From the NCBI GenBank assembly GCA_963970005.1, contig CAXAMN010006668.1, positions 1,516,551 through 1,580,550 of the forward strand: 64,000 bases of DNA. Reading direction: 5' to 3'. The notes beneath the pieces were generated by a model. That model worked only from the letters and a program-made list of their open reading frames with translations, was not told the origin of the DNA and did no database searches. The position numbers were made by a program, and so were the translations under genes. This document shows, in pieces, positions 53,022 to 62,000 of the stretch. The DNA comes from Durusdinium trenchii (lineage: Eukaryota; Sar; Dinophyceae; Suessiales; Symbiodiniaceae). Every line of letters begins with the position of its first letter. The stretch's first letter is position 1.

Positions 53022-55789
53022 AAATCAACCATCCTCAGAGTGGAAGAATTGACTGCACGTTGAGGGGTGGATGCCCAGTGCTTCCGGAGAAGCAGGCCCT
53101 CGCCCTTTTGGACATCATGGAGAAGGAAGATCAGGGTGAGTTAATGCTGGATGAAGAGGTCCGGAGGTGGTGGTCGACAAAGTTCCCGGAGGTTGCACAG
53201 GAGGTTTGGGGCTATATGAGGGGGCAAGATCACTACAATCCTGAAGAGTGTCCCTGGAATCGACATCAGCGACGTCGGCACGCTCGGGCGCCTGGAGTGA
53301 TCATCCACCTGTACTCAGGAAGGAATTCCAAGGCCTGGACAAAGGAGAACTGGGGGGGCTACGAGGTGATCAACGTGGACATCACTATGGGCACTCAGTT
53401 CGATATGCATGCAGTTGGCACGTGGAGTTACCTATGCCATCTAGCAAGGAATGGACATGTGGTGGCTGTGGTGGGTGGACCCCCGTGCAGAAGTGTGTCG
53501 AGGCTGCGTCATCGGGAGCCTGGACCCAGGCCTTTGAGGGGAAGAGATGAGAGACGCTTTGGATTGGAGGGTCTATCCATGGTTGAGCAGAACTTGGCAC
53601 ATGGGGACCTGGCATTGGTCTTGAAACAAGCAGGACTATGGATGATGGCGGAGGAGGCTAGGACGCGCATGGATGCGAAGTCGAAGGGCCGTGAACTTCC
53701 TCCTGCTTACTTGATGGAGTCTCCCCGAGATCCGGCAACCTACATGGAGAGTCAGGCTCTTGAGGAGGATATGCCAAGTTTTTGGAACTTCAAGGAGATC
53801 CAGGATGTGATGGTGACAATGAACGCCAAACTCATTACAATGGATCAAGGACCGGTTGGACATGTCAAAAGAAAGCCCACAAGTCTCATGGTCGCCAACA
53901 TGCCGGACATGGATGAACTAAATGGCATCGCAGGAGATGGAATTGGACAGAAATCGGCCAACTCCTTGCAAGAGCGTCTGAGCCAATCCCGTGAATGGTC
54001 AACATGGGCACCGGGCCTTGTTGCGGCTATCCAACTCAGCCTGAAGAGGTACTTGCAAAGGTTGGGGACTCTGGAAGCAGCGACTGGTAATGAACAACCT
54101 GCCCTACAGCGGTTGGACATGGAAGCATGGAAGAAGCACGTGCAGAACCAGCATCAACCATACAGAAGAGACTGCAGGAGATGTATGGAGATGATGGGCA
54201 TGGACGCACCTCATCGGAGAACGTGTGGTGATCGTGCTGCCCACTGCCTCTCGTATGACATCGTGGGGCCTATGCCGGAAGGAGAAGATGTGGGACTGGG
54301 AACCAGAGCAAAATACCTGCTGGTTGCAACAGTTGCCATTCCAAGGCTACCAAGAGAAGCCCCGGATGATGAAGAAGATCGAGAACTAGATGGAGAGGAT
54401 GGTGACCCATTGCCCCTAGAGGAGGAGCAGGACGGGGACGAACACCCAAGGCCTGATGATGATCAGGTGAGAAGGATGAATGGCGACTGGGAGAAGCACA
54501 TCAAGGACCTGGGAGAGCCAGTAGGGGTGCAGAATGTCACGCTGGTGGAGCCTTTGGAAAGCAGGTCGCAGTTGGATGTCACCAAGGTTGCCACCCGCAT
54601 CTTTTGTCGCTTCAAAGCTATGGGCCTTCAAATGATCAGGGTCCACACAGATCGAGAATGTGCCTTTCTGTCACGATCCTTCCAGACCTTTTGCAGGCGA
54701 TTTGGACTGTATCAAACCATGACGGGCGGAGATGAAGGGCCGTCCAATGGGAGGATTGAGTGTGAGGTGAACCAAGTGAAAAGGCGCCTTCGATTGCTCA
54801 TCAAGGAGAGTGGTCTGGATCGGAAGTGGTGGCCTGGAATTGCACGCTATGTTGGAGAAGAGCGGCTTCGCCGACAATGTGCTCATCTTGGTGTACCGTC
54901 TACTGCACTGTTGCCGATTGGGGGGAGAGTCACAGTGAAAACTAAAAGATGGCACAGGGCAGGATTTGGTCCCTTGACGGCACCTTTCAGAACCATGACG
55001 ATTATGGGCCCGTCTCCATTCATGTCGCAGGGATATGTGCTAATGGAGGGCGAACAGGTCCAACATGCCAGGGTGGTGGTCCAACAAGATCCAGCAGCAG
55101 AACGAGCAGTTCTGGAACTTCAAGTGGTACCAGAACCGGGGAAGCCACCACACAGGCTATCGGGGAAACAACCGATGGAGCCAATCTTGCCACAACTTCC
55201 GCCTCCAAGGTCATCACCGGATCCTGGACTTCATCGACTACATGCCACTTCCGGGGGAGAACAACCAGTCCAGCCAAACAACTGGACTGGGGGGGAGTCC
55301 TGCTCTTTCTCCTCTGTTTGCAAGGAGTGTGGTCTACAAGGTGCGGAGGGTGGATCGGTGAGGAAGTTGAAAGGGCGCAACTGCTGTGACTTTTGCGAAA
55401 CTCCCTTAGAGCAGCCGGAGAAGATGAACGGCACTGTGGAGTGTGAGGCTGATGAAGCCTACAAGTTGATGAAGTGGATGCATGAAGAACACTGGGGATG
55501 GAAGCAATTGTGGAGTGACCTCCTGAAGGATGTGGCGGTAGGTGAGGAAGAAGGACAACTACAAGGAGCACTGATGGACTATGTGGAAAAGAATGTTCTG
55601 GCTCTGGAAAATGACCTGACGGAGATTCGGGACTTTGACCTGAGCTGCCAAATGGCCAAAATGGTTGAAGGGGTAGCTGAAGAACACCCTGGAGAGGAGC
55701 AGCGGCCACCTTCGAATGTCCATGCAGACTGTCCCTCTGGCACAAGTGAGAAAGGACCTGAAGGAGTGGATCCCGTCCCTGGAGTATGA
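52997..55789 (+). CDS. pol: Retroelement pol: C5-methyltransferase-like domain and integrase
   Basis: A 930-codon frame. Residues about 98-300 look like a cytosine-5 methyltransferase: VIIHLYSG (motif I), EVINVDI (II), VVGGPPCRSVSRLR (IV, with the catalytic Cys in P-P-C), LMESPRDP (in place of ENV, motif VI) and HVKRKPTSLMVAN (VIII-like). The integrase follows: zinc-binding HVQNQHQPYRRDCRRC near 380-395, then D at about 421 (SYDIVGPMP), D at about 552 (VHTDRECAF) and E at 588 (NGRIECEVNQ), giving exactly D-35-E in the second pair. A long acidic insert separates the first two Asp. Retroelements carrying DNMT domains have been reported from dinoflagellates. Whether this one is enzymatically sound cannot be told; motif VI lacks N-V. 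Confidence 0.8.
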   Translation: MQWTSSGVKINHPQSGRIDCTLRGGCPVLPEKQALALLDIMEKEDQGELMLDEEVRRWWSTKFPEVAQEVWGYMRGQDHYNPEECPWNRHQRRRHARAPGVIIHLYSGRNSKAWTKENWGGYEVINVDITMGTQFDMHAVGTWSYLCHLARNGHVVAVVGGPPCRSVSRLRHREPGPRPLRGRDERRFGLEGLSMVEQNLAHGDLALVLKQAGLWMMAEEARTRMDAKSKGRELPPAYLMESPRDPATYMESQALEEDMPSFWNFKEIQDVMVTMNAKLITMDQGPVGHVKRKPTSLMVANMPDMDELNGIAGDGIGQKSANSLQERLSQSREWSTWAPGLVAAIQLSLKRYLQRLGTLEAATGNEQPALQRLDMEAWKKHVQNQHQPYRRDCRRCMEMMGMDAPHRRTCGDRAAHCLSYDIVGPMPEGEDVGLGTRAKYLLVATVAIPRLPREAPDDEEDRELDGEDGDPLPLEEEQDGDEHPRPDDDQVRRMNGDWEKHIKDLGEPVGVQNVTLVEPLESRSQLDVTKVATRIFCRFKAMGLQMIRVHTDRECAFLSRSFQTFCRRFGLYQTMTGGDEGPSNGRIECEVNQVKRRLRLLIKESGLDRKWWPGIARYVGEERLRRQCAHLGVPSTALLPIGGRVTVKTKRWHRAGFGPLTAPFRTMTIMGPSPFMSQGYVLMEGEQVQHARVVVQQDPAAERAVLELQVVPEPGKPPHRLSGKQPMEPILPQLPPPRSSPDPGLHRLHATSGGEQPVQPNNWTGGESCSFSSVCKECGLQGAEGGSVRKLKGRNCCDFCETPLEQPEKMNGTVECEADEAYKLMKWMHEEHWGWKQLWSDLLKDVAVGEEEGQLQGALMDYVEKNVLALENDLTEIRDFDLSCQMAKMVEGVAEEHPGEEQRPPSNVHADCPSGTSEKGPEGVDPVPGV

Positions 55790-56138
55790 GGTGAAGTCCT
55801 TGGAACGCACCACGAAGGCGGTCCGACCGGTGTCTGGCCGCGAACCGGGCTATGAAGAAATGCTGGTGGTGCCCTCAAAATTGGTACCTACGATCAAGGC
55901 CCCGGATGGAAAGAAAAGATCAAGGATAGTCCTGTGCGGAAACTTGGTGGAGGACACTGCACGACGATGTGGACCCTCTCATACAATGAAGGAGGAAAAG
56001 CAGGTGACCACTACGGCTGGAAAATCTTTTGAGCTGTATGCCAGCGGCATTGATGGAGGATCTTTGAGGTGTGCACTGAGGAAGGCGGCCTATGAGCAGT
56101 GGTCGATAGGGATCACTGATGTGTCATCAGCCTTTTAG
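55716..56138 (+). CDS. pol: Retroelement reverse transcriptase, N-terminal part
   Basis: Overlaps the previous frame by 74 bp in another phase. It begins near MQTVPLAQVRKDLKEWIPSL and continues through VVPSKLVPTIKAPDGKKRSR and IVLCGN, the N-terminal fingers block of copia RTs. It ends at DVSSAF followed by TAG (56136-56138), where the family normally continues D-V-x-x-A-F-L. A single substitution of a Leu codon is the simplest cause of the stop. Confidence 0.75.
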   Translation: MSMQTVPLAQVRKDLKEWIPSLEYEVKSLERTTKAVRPVSGREPGYEEMLVVPSKLVPTIKAPDGKKRSRIVLCGNLVEDTARRCGPSHTMKEEKQVTTTAGKSFELYASGIDGGSLRCALRKAAYEQWSIGITDVSSAF

Positions 56139-56165
56139 CTGGCACCTCGGAAATCAACGCGACTC

Positions 56166-58613
56166 ATGGTCACCAAACCCCCGGCGATTTTGACTGTAGC
56201 TGGATTGATTTCTGCGGATACCAGGTGGGTGGTTGAGGCGGCGGTATATGGACTGGACAGCTCTCCCTCGGACTGGCAGGCATATCGAGATGATGTCCTT
56301 CGTGGCCTGCGGTGGTGGGAATTGGGTGTGCACTATTGGCTAACCGCGACACCAGAGCCAAATGTGTGGAGGTTGATGACGGCGCCTGGTGTAGAGGGGG
56401 ACTATGTGAATGTCATGGAGGAGGGTGAAACATCGGGGTTTGCCTTATCCTACGTGGACGATTTCATTGTTATGGGCCCCAAGCCAGTTGCTGAGGCTTT
56501 CCTGACGAAGCTGGCATCCACGTGGAAGTGCTCTACACCGACCTGGGTGGTTCAGTCTGAGTGGAAGAAATTTTGTGGGGTGGAAATGAAGTGGAGCGGG
56601 TCGAACCTCATGATTGGCCAGCCTGATTATGCTCGGGAGATTGTGAGCAGACATCCTGACCTTCCAATGCGGTACTCGCCGCTTCCCAAGGCTATTGAGC
56701 TCGACCCCGAGGACGTCATTGACCCGAATGAGGTGAAACAATGCCAGACCTTGGTGGGAGAGTTGCTATGGCTGTCAACCAGAACGAGACCTGACCTCAG
56801 TTTTGCTGTTGCTTACTTGGGTGCACGGGTCACAAAATCCCCCAAGGGTGTTCTGGAGTTGGCTCGTCATGTCATTGGATACTTGGCTGCAACCCCAGAT
56901 TTGGCACTGGAGTATGGACCCTGTTCACCGGAACTTGATCAGCATGGTCGCCGGCAGTCAATGTCGCGATTGGAGGTGTTGACGGATTCCTCATTTGCAC
57001 CAGCTGGAGGCCGTGGTCACCAAGGCATCATGGCTATGTGGGGAGGATGTTTGGTGGCTTGGGAATCAAAGGCCCAAGCATTTGCAACACTGAGCACAAC
57101 AGAGAGCGAGCTGTTGGGCTACATTGATGGGTTCACCCTGGGTGAGAGCGTTGGGGCGGTGGTGAATGTGCTTCACTGCAACATCCTGGATCGAGAAGGA
57201 GCGTTCACACTCAAGGGGGACAACATGTCGGGCATACAACTGCTTCAGGCTCCCTCCGGCCCCTGGAGGACAAGACATCTCAGGCTGAGAAGCCATGTCC
57301 TTCGTGAAAGGTTGCAACATCGACTATGGGATGTGGAGCACATTCCTGGAGCAGAATTGTGTGCCGACCTGCTTACAAAATCCATTACGCAGCTTCAGTC
57401 CTGGCAGAACTTCAGAGAATCAGTTGGCCTTCGCGATGCTGCTGCCCCGTGTGAATCTCGAACGGGATCCAAACTGGACGCCATGAAGCAGGCGGCGTAT
57501 GGAGCGGTGGCCTCATTGGGAATGGTTGCGGCGTTGCCGTGCACTGGAAGCCTTGCTCGATTGGCATGTGTGACTGCGTTGGGAGCAGTCGCAACCTTTG
57601 TAGCTTGGAACTGGAACAAGACGGCAAATGGCCAGTCCAACAAGAGGTCTAACGAATCCCGCACAAGAACAGAAACAAGATGGCCAAGGGAAGATGAACC
57701 TGGCCCATGTAGGACCGAAGAGGAAACAAGATGGCCAAGGGAAGATGAACCTGGCCCATGTAGGACTGAAGAGAAAACAAGATGGGCAAGGGAAAATGAA
57801 CCTGCCCCACCTTCGACGTCGACCGCTCGTTCGTTCGACTCTTGCCAACTTGGCACCCTCACGGGCGCGCGCGATGTGCAGCCATGGAAGCAGCGTTTGT
57901 GTGCGCTGCGCTCCTCGGTGACCCACCGGGGATTGGGCACGGACGCTCCTTGGACGTTGGACCGATTTGCATCTCCACCCACTGGCGATGATCGATGGGA
58001 ATGCCTTGGCAGTGGAGATGGTGCTGGCGAATGGTGGGTTCGGGTGCTGCGAAAAAGTCAGGTTCGAGCATTTCATCCCCTGCACAGGGGAACACCATTT
58101 CGAATAGAGAGGATGTCCCAAACGAGGGTGACAGTGGCCTTTCATCGACAAAGTACTCGGCAGGCATGGCAACGGCAGGAGCTCATGGATGATTGGATCA
58201 ACTCCCGCAATGCGGACCTGCCGGGCATCTACGAATGGAGGGGCTATTGTTTTTTCTATGTGCGCTTTGCTCCCAGGGCTGAAGAGGGTCTGGTAGGTGC
58301 AAGTTCTTTAAATCCTTTGCCTCCGCCTCGCTCCACGACTCCGGGACTGCGTGGGTATGGTGAAGATCATCCCCTGAGGTCTCGAGCTTTGGAAAGGGGA
58401 AGGGCTGCGCAGCAGGATGACCAGCGCTGTCGGCCTGCTGCTGTGGAAGCCTCGCAGAGTGCGCCTGGGCTGACGAGTGGTGAGAGCCCCGGCTATCAAG
58501 CGAGGTTGCAGGGCTATGAATCCAGAGGTGAAACAGACACCAATGCTGGTGCTTGGGCTCGCTCCTTGGCGGATGAGGGCTTACCAACAGAGGTTGAGAG
58601 AACGCATAGATAG
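56166..58613 (+). CDS. pol: Retroelement reverse transcriptase palm, RNase H and C-terminal extension
   Basis: Same frame as the preceding fragment, after the TAG. The catalytic palm motif SYVDDFIVMG is at about residue 94. RNase H carries D (LTDSSFAP, about 273), E (STTESELLGY, about 312) and D (LKGDNMSG, about 351), and ends near ADLLTKSI. Beyond the usual copia end there are about 380 more residues: one or two hydrophobic segments (SLGMVAALPC, ACVTALGAVATFVAW; residues about 440-480), a 17-residue tandem repeat, and a domain with Trp/Arg-rich text (QTRVTVAFHRQSTRQAWQRQ) followed by a low-complexity tail. An envelope-like or membrane function for the extension is only a guess. Confidence 0.8.
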   Translation: MVTKPPAILTVAGLISADTRWVVEAAVYGLDSSPSDWQAYRDDVLRGLRWWELGVHYWLTATPEPNVWRLMTAPGVEGDYVNVMEEGETSGFALSYVDDFIVMGPKPVAEAFLTKLASTWKCSTPTWVVQSEWKKFCGVEMKWSGSNLMIGQPDYAREIVSRHPDLPMRYSPLPKAIELDPEDVIDPNEVKQCQTLVGELLWLSTRTRPDLSFAVAYLGARVTKSPKGVLELARHVIGYLAATPDLALEYGPCSPELDQHGRRQSMSRLEVLTDSSFAPAGGRGHQGIMAMWGGCLVAWESKAQAFATLSTTESELLGYIDGFTLGESVGAVVNVLHCNILDREGAFTLKGDNMSGIQLLQAPSGPWRTRHLRLRSHVLRERLQHRLWDVEHIPGAELCADLLTKSITQLQSWQNFRESVGLRDAAAPCESRTGSKLDAMKQAAYGAVASLGMVAALPCTGSLARLACVTALGAVATFVAWNWNKTANGQSNKRSNESRTRTETRWPREDEPGPCRTEEETRWPREDEPGPCRTEEKTRWARENEPAPPSTSTARSFDSCQLGTLTGARDVQPWKQRLCALRSSVTHRGLGTDAPWTLDRFASPPTGDDRWECLGSGDGAGEWWVRVLRKSQVRAFHPLHRGTPFRIERMSQTRVTVAFHRQSTRQAWQRQELMDDWINSRNADLPGIYEWRGYCFFYVRFAPRAEEGLVGASSLNPLPPPRSTTPGLRGYGEDHPLRSRALERGRAAQQDDQRCRPAAVEASQSAPGLTSGESPGYQARLQGYESRGETDTNAGAWARSLADEGLPTEVERTHR
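57672..57824 (+). repeat. 51-bp tandem repeat coding for 17-residue units
   Basis: Three in-frame units (57672-57722, 57723-57773, 57774-57824); the protein unit is ETRWPREDEPGPCRTEE. The third has drifted. Highly charged, no known motif. Confidence 0.9.
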
Positions 58614-58684
58614 CCTATAAGGCCTTTGACCTTATAGACGATTTTGGCCTTTGAGCAGTTGTTGGCATGTGTGGGCTTAAGTCC

Positions 58685-58863
58685 AGCTTGAGCCTTTACA
58701 ATGTCTACCAGACATGCTGCGACACAAGCTTGAGCCTTTACAATGTCTACCAGACATGCTGGGAGACAAGCTTGAGCCTTTACAATGTACACCAGACAGG
58801 CTGGGAGCCACTCTTGAGCCTTTACAATGTCCACCAGACATACTGGGAGACAAACTTGAGACA
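58685..58863 (+). repeat. 42-bp tandem repeat, four units plus a partial unit
   Basis: Units 58685-58726, 58727-58768, 58769-58810, 58811-58852 and a short fifth piece start AGCTTGAGCCTTTACAATGT. It lies 71 bp after the retroelement stop, possibly in its 3' untranslated region. The 42-bp period keeps one frame open (SLYNVYQTCWE), probably by chance. Confidence 0.95.
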
Positions 58864-59036
58864 GGCACTTGGTTTCTCACAGACTAATGGTACAGCACAC
58901 ATGTAAAATGTTTCTGGGTTTGAGCTCTAAACCAAGAAGACCCTTTCAAGGGAACATATAGAGCGTTTTAAGTTGAATTTACACGTTTCACGTCTGCAGG
59001 GACATGTTCAGAAACGCCCGCTGCTCCAAGTCTTTT

Positions 59037-62000
59037 TCAAGGGTTCAGAAGTGCATCTCGGCCCGCCCAGCGTAAAGCTACACCCATTGCGTAGCGGTTA
59101 AGGCCATTGACGCTCAGAGTGCGTACGTGACTGTGGTTCAGCACACGCCTTATTTGGAACATCTCGTTGGCTAAACTAAACTCGCACACCCACTGAGCAA
59201 CAAAGAAAACAGTGCAGCTTGGGTACTTCATGCGCCCTACTAGGTCCTCGTCCAAATACAACGAATAGTATCTGCAATTCCCGAAAGTGGGAAGCCAGTC
59301 AAGGAGCCTTGCGTGTTTAAGGTGCAACCCAAACCCCCTCACACAAAATACACCTGTGGCTTCAAGAGTTTGAATGTTTGGCTTTATCTCTCCGAGAAAC
59401 AAATGCTCCAGCATATGTTGCTTGGGTAAGAGCTGCCAGGTGAGGGCCCCAAGCTGCAGACTTTCGTCCGCCAAATCTTAGCAATGCGATTCGTGGCCCC
59501 TTGTTCTAACAAGTGTTTTCTATTTTCCTGGTGGCCAAGCTATCCAAAAAAGAATTTGCCATTAAGAACAGCAAGGCGTCAGTTGTAGGAGCCGCGAAAG
59601 GTCAGGTATGCGTCGCGAACACCGGCCACTTGTTCAGCCCCCAAATATTTCCTGAGTAGGGGTTTTTCAAGCCCAACAAGGACCAAATTCCAGTCAACCA
59701 AGTCCCCGAAAAACCCACAGCAACATGTTCCAAACAGACACCATGGCTGCTGGGGCACCCCTGCTCCGCAAGAATGGTATACAGGTTTGTGAGCGCCAGG
59801 AAAACATTTGCCCTGTGCCTTGGTGGGTTGGAGGTAGCCTCATTTTGGAAACAAAAAATACTTTAACTAAAGAACTTGTTGTGGACGCAAGGGGAATCCC
59901 GAGCTTTCTCACAAACAACGCCACATAGCCAGTATATGAAGATCTTGGCAGCAGCGCCTTTGAGCATCTTCTGGCTCAGGTGCGCGTACGAAGTGGTACT
60001 TGGAGACAGGATTGTCACTGTAAAAAGCTTTCGAGATGCCCTGGAACCATGGGGGATTCCTGAGAAAATGAAACAGGCATTTTAAAGAATCTGTCGGACA
60101 TCCATTTCCAATATGCCATTTCTCATGAGCCCAAGCATCTTGTTTCGGAGCACCACTCTTCGTACAAGGTTCTAAGTTCAGCCAGGCAAGTTTCCTTGTT
60201 CCGAGAGCTTGACATATCTCCCACAAAGAGCTGGCAATGCAGTCTGGTAAGATTTGAAGATCGCAGATATGCAGAATATCTGGATAGATTCCTTCGACGG
60301 GGGGTTTGGAAGTTCAATGCATTTTTTACATCTTAATTTGAGGGAAACCGGAAACTTGCCAAACAAACGAGCTTCGCAGCGGGGTGAAGCCCTTGATTTC
60401 CACAAGCGGCGTGCTCCCATGCACTTCTACCCACTCGGCTTTTGTCTTGAGGAGCCTCGTTTTGTTGACCAAAAACCAAAAGCACACCTGGTCACCTGGT
60501 GGTTTGCTGAACATTGCCACGCTTTGAGAAAAGAAGAACGCCCCGCACCAAGCTTTCATTGAATGTGGGTATTTGTTGCAAGCCTTACGGCCTCCCCAAA
60601 CAAGTTCACATCGTAGTAAAATGTACTATTTACTTTGCACGGCTTCGTTCCACGATGGCTGGCAGCGGGACCCCATGCCGTGAAGAGCAGGCTTTCTGGC
60701 TCTGGTGGCTCCAGCCGTCTCACGGCTGAGCAATAGTGGCAGACGTGACGCCTGTATGAGTGCCAACTTCCTTGAACAAGATTGCAATATTGCATACATG
60801 ACAAAGCTTGTGAACCACCTTCCACGTTACCAATAGAACCAACAACTAAGCTTGTTTCTTTTGAGTTTGAAGACCTTGTGGATGAAATCTTGGTCTCCTT
60901 GCACTCCGTCGAGGAGTGCTTTCCAGCCCCCGGCCAGCTGGGTCCCGCTTTTGGCAAACCACTCAGAATGGTAGTTGGGGTCCTGAAGCGACAGAACCAT
61001 CATCAAAAAGATCTTTTGTGTTCACGACCTGGTCAACCCACGACTACTTGCAAGCGGGGCACAAACACACGGCCATAGGGGTCTGCAGCAGGCCAGGTAC
61101 CAATACCTCGGCCCGTTGAAAAGCACAGCCCACAATCCATGCTAGCTAGATGTTTGTCAAAAACGGCACATTGTACATGGTAGCAAGTACGCGCTGTATA
61201 TAGTAAGTAGATGCAGCTTGCAGCACGCAGTGCTTCAAAGCTCCAAGCTATCCACTCCAGAAGCTGGTCCCGTACAGAGTCATGAGTGGATACCGTCGAA
61301 CGCACATTCATCCTAGGTGACAGCGGCGATTCCTGGTTACTGCAGTTGGCTTGACAGCTTCAAGTCTCCACTGGGCTGAAACCAAGCTGCACAAATCTGG
61401 AGTCAAGCGTTGAGGCAAAAGACGCGCAAGGGGCCACCAAGCTGAGTAGCTCGAAGTTCTCAGATCCTTTTGGGAAGAACACTTGGGTTTTGGATTTTTG
61501 GTTTCAAGTCACAACACTGAAGTTGCAAGCTGATCCGTTACTATTAGGCAGTGAGCGCTTCATGTCAAGGCTCCCATGACATCCGCACCGTCTCCATAGA
61601 TACGGAGAGGCACAGCACGGAGGCCAGAGGTTGTCTGCGCGCATCATTGTCAAAGTAAAAGATTTGTTGTGGATCATGGCCTCATGGCAATTGAACTCAC
61701 TGTTGTTTGGGGGCCCAGCCTCAATCTCAAACACTTCCTTTGCCAATCTCTGGTTGTGGTCCTGGGCCCAAAACTCTTGATAGGCCTGAGCGCCCAGGGC
61801 TGTCAAAGACAACTAAAACTGACGCAACTTTGCATTGTTCTTTCCAGCAAGGCGCCTCCGGCGTTCCACACAAAAGGGAATGAAAGAGGTGTGCGTCACG
61901 AAATGAATGCAGCGATGCAAAGATCTCGTGAGGCAAGAACATCCCCAGTTTAACTGTCTCAATGCCACCTGCAACTATGTTTGCCTCGGCCGGTGGGTTT

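Larger units (their letters stand above)
50419..58613 (+). mobile_element. Degenerate Ty1/copia-like retroelement with C5-MTase-like domain
   Basis: Order: gag, CCCH and CCHC zinc fingers, protease, methyltransferase-like domain, integrase, reverse transcriptase, RNase H, C-terminal extension. Integrase before RT is the copia order. It is broken by frame changes near 51540 and 53019 (each looks like a 1-bp loss) and near 55700, and by a TAG at 56136. I found no LTR by eye in 49.9-50.4 or 58.6-59.4 kb. It has the same orientation as the surrounding host exons. Confidence 0.85.

Noticed and set aside
57395-58172. Minus-strand ORFs of 195 and 219 codons
   Set aside because: They are antisense shadows of the retroelement extension, whose plus frame continues from RNase H.
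59080-59155. tRNA-like stretch (TAGCGGTTAAGGC ... GTGGTTCAGC)
   Set aside because: The A-box resemblance is weak, the B-box lacks GGTTCGAATCC, no cloverleaf forms, and it lies inside the minus-strand ORF relic.
49880-59400. LTRs flanking the copia-like element
   Set aside because: Scanned by eye for a shared direct repeat between the 5' and 3' flanks and found none; only the 42-bp tandem array lies downstream. A dot plot is needed to be sure.
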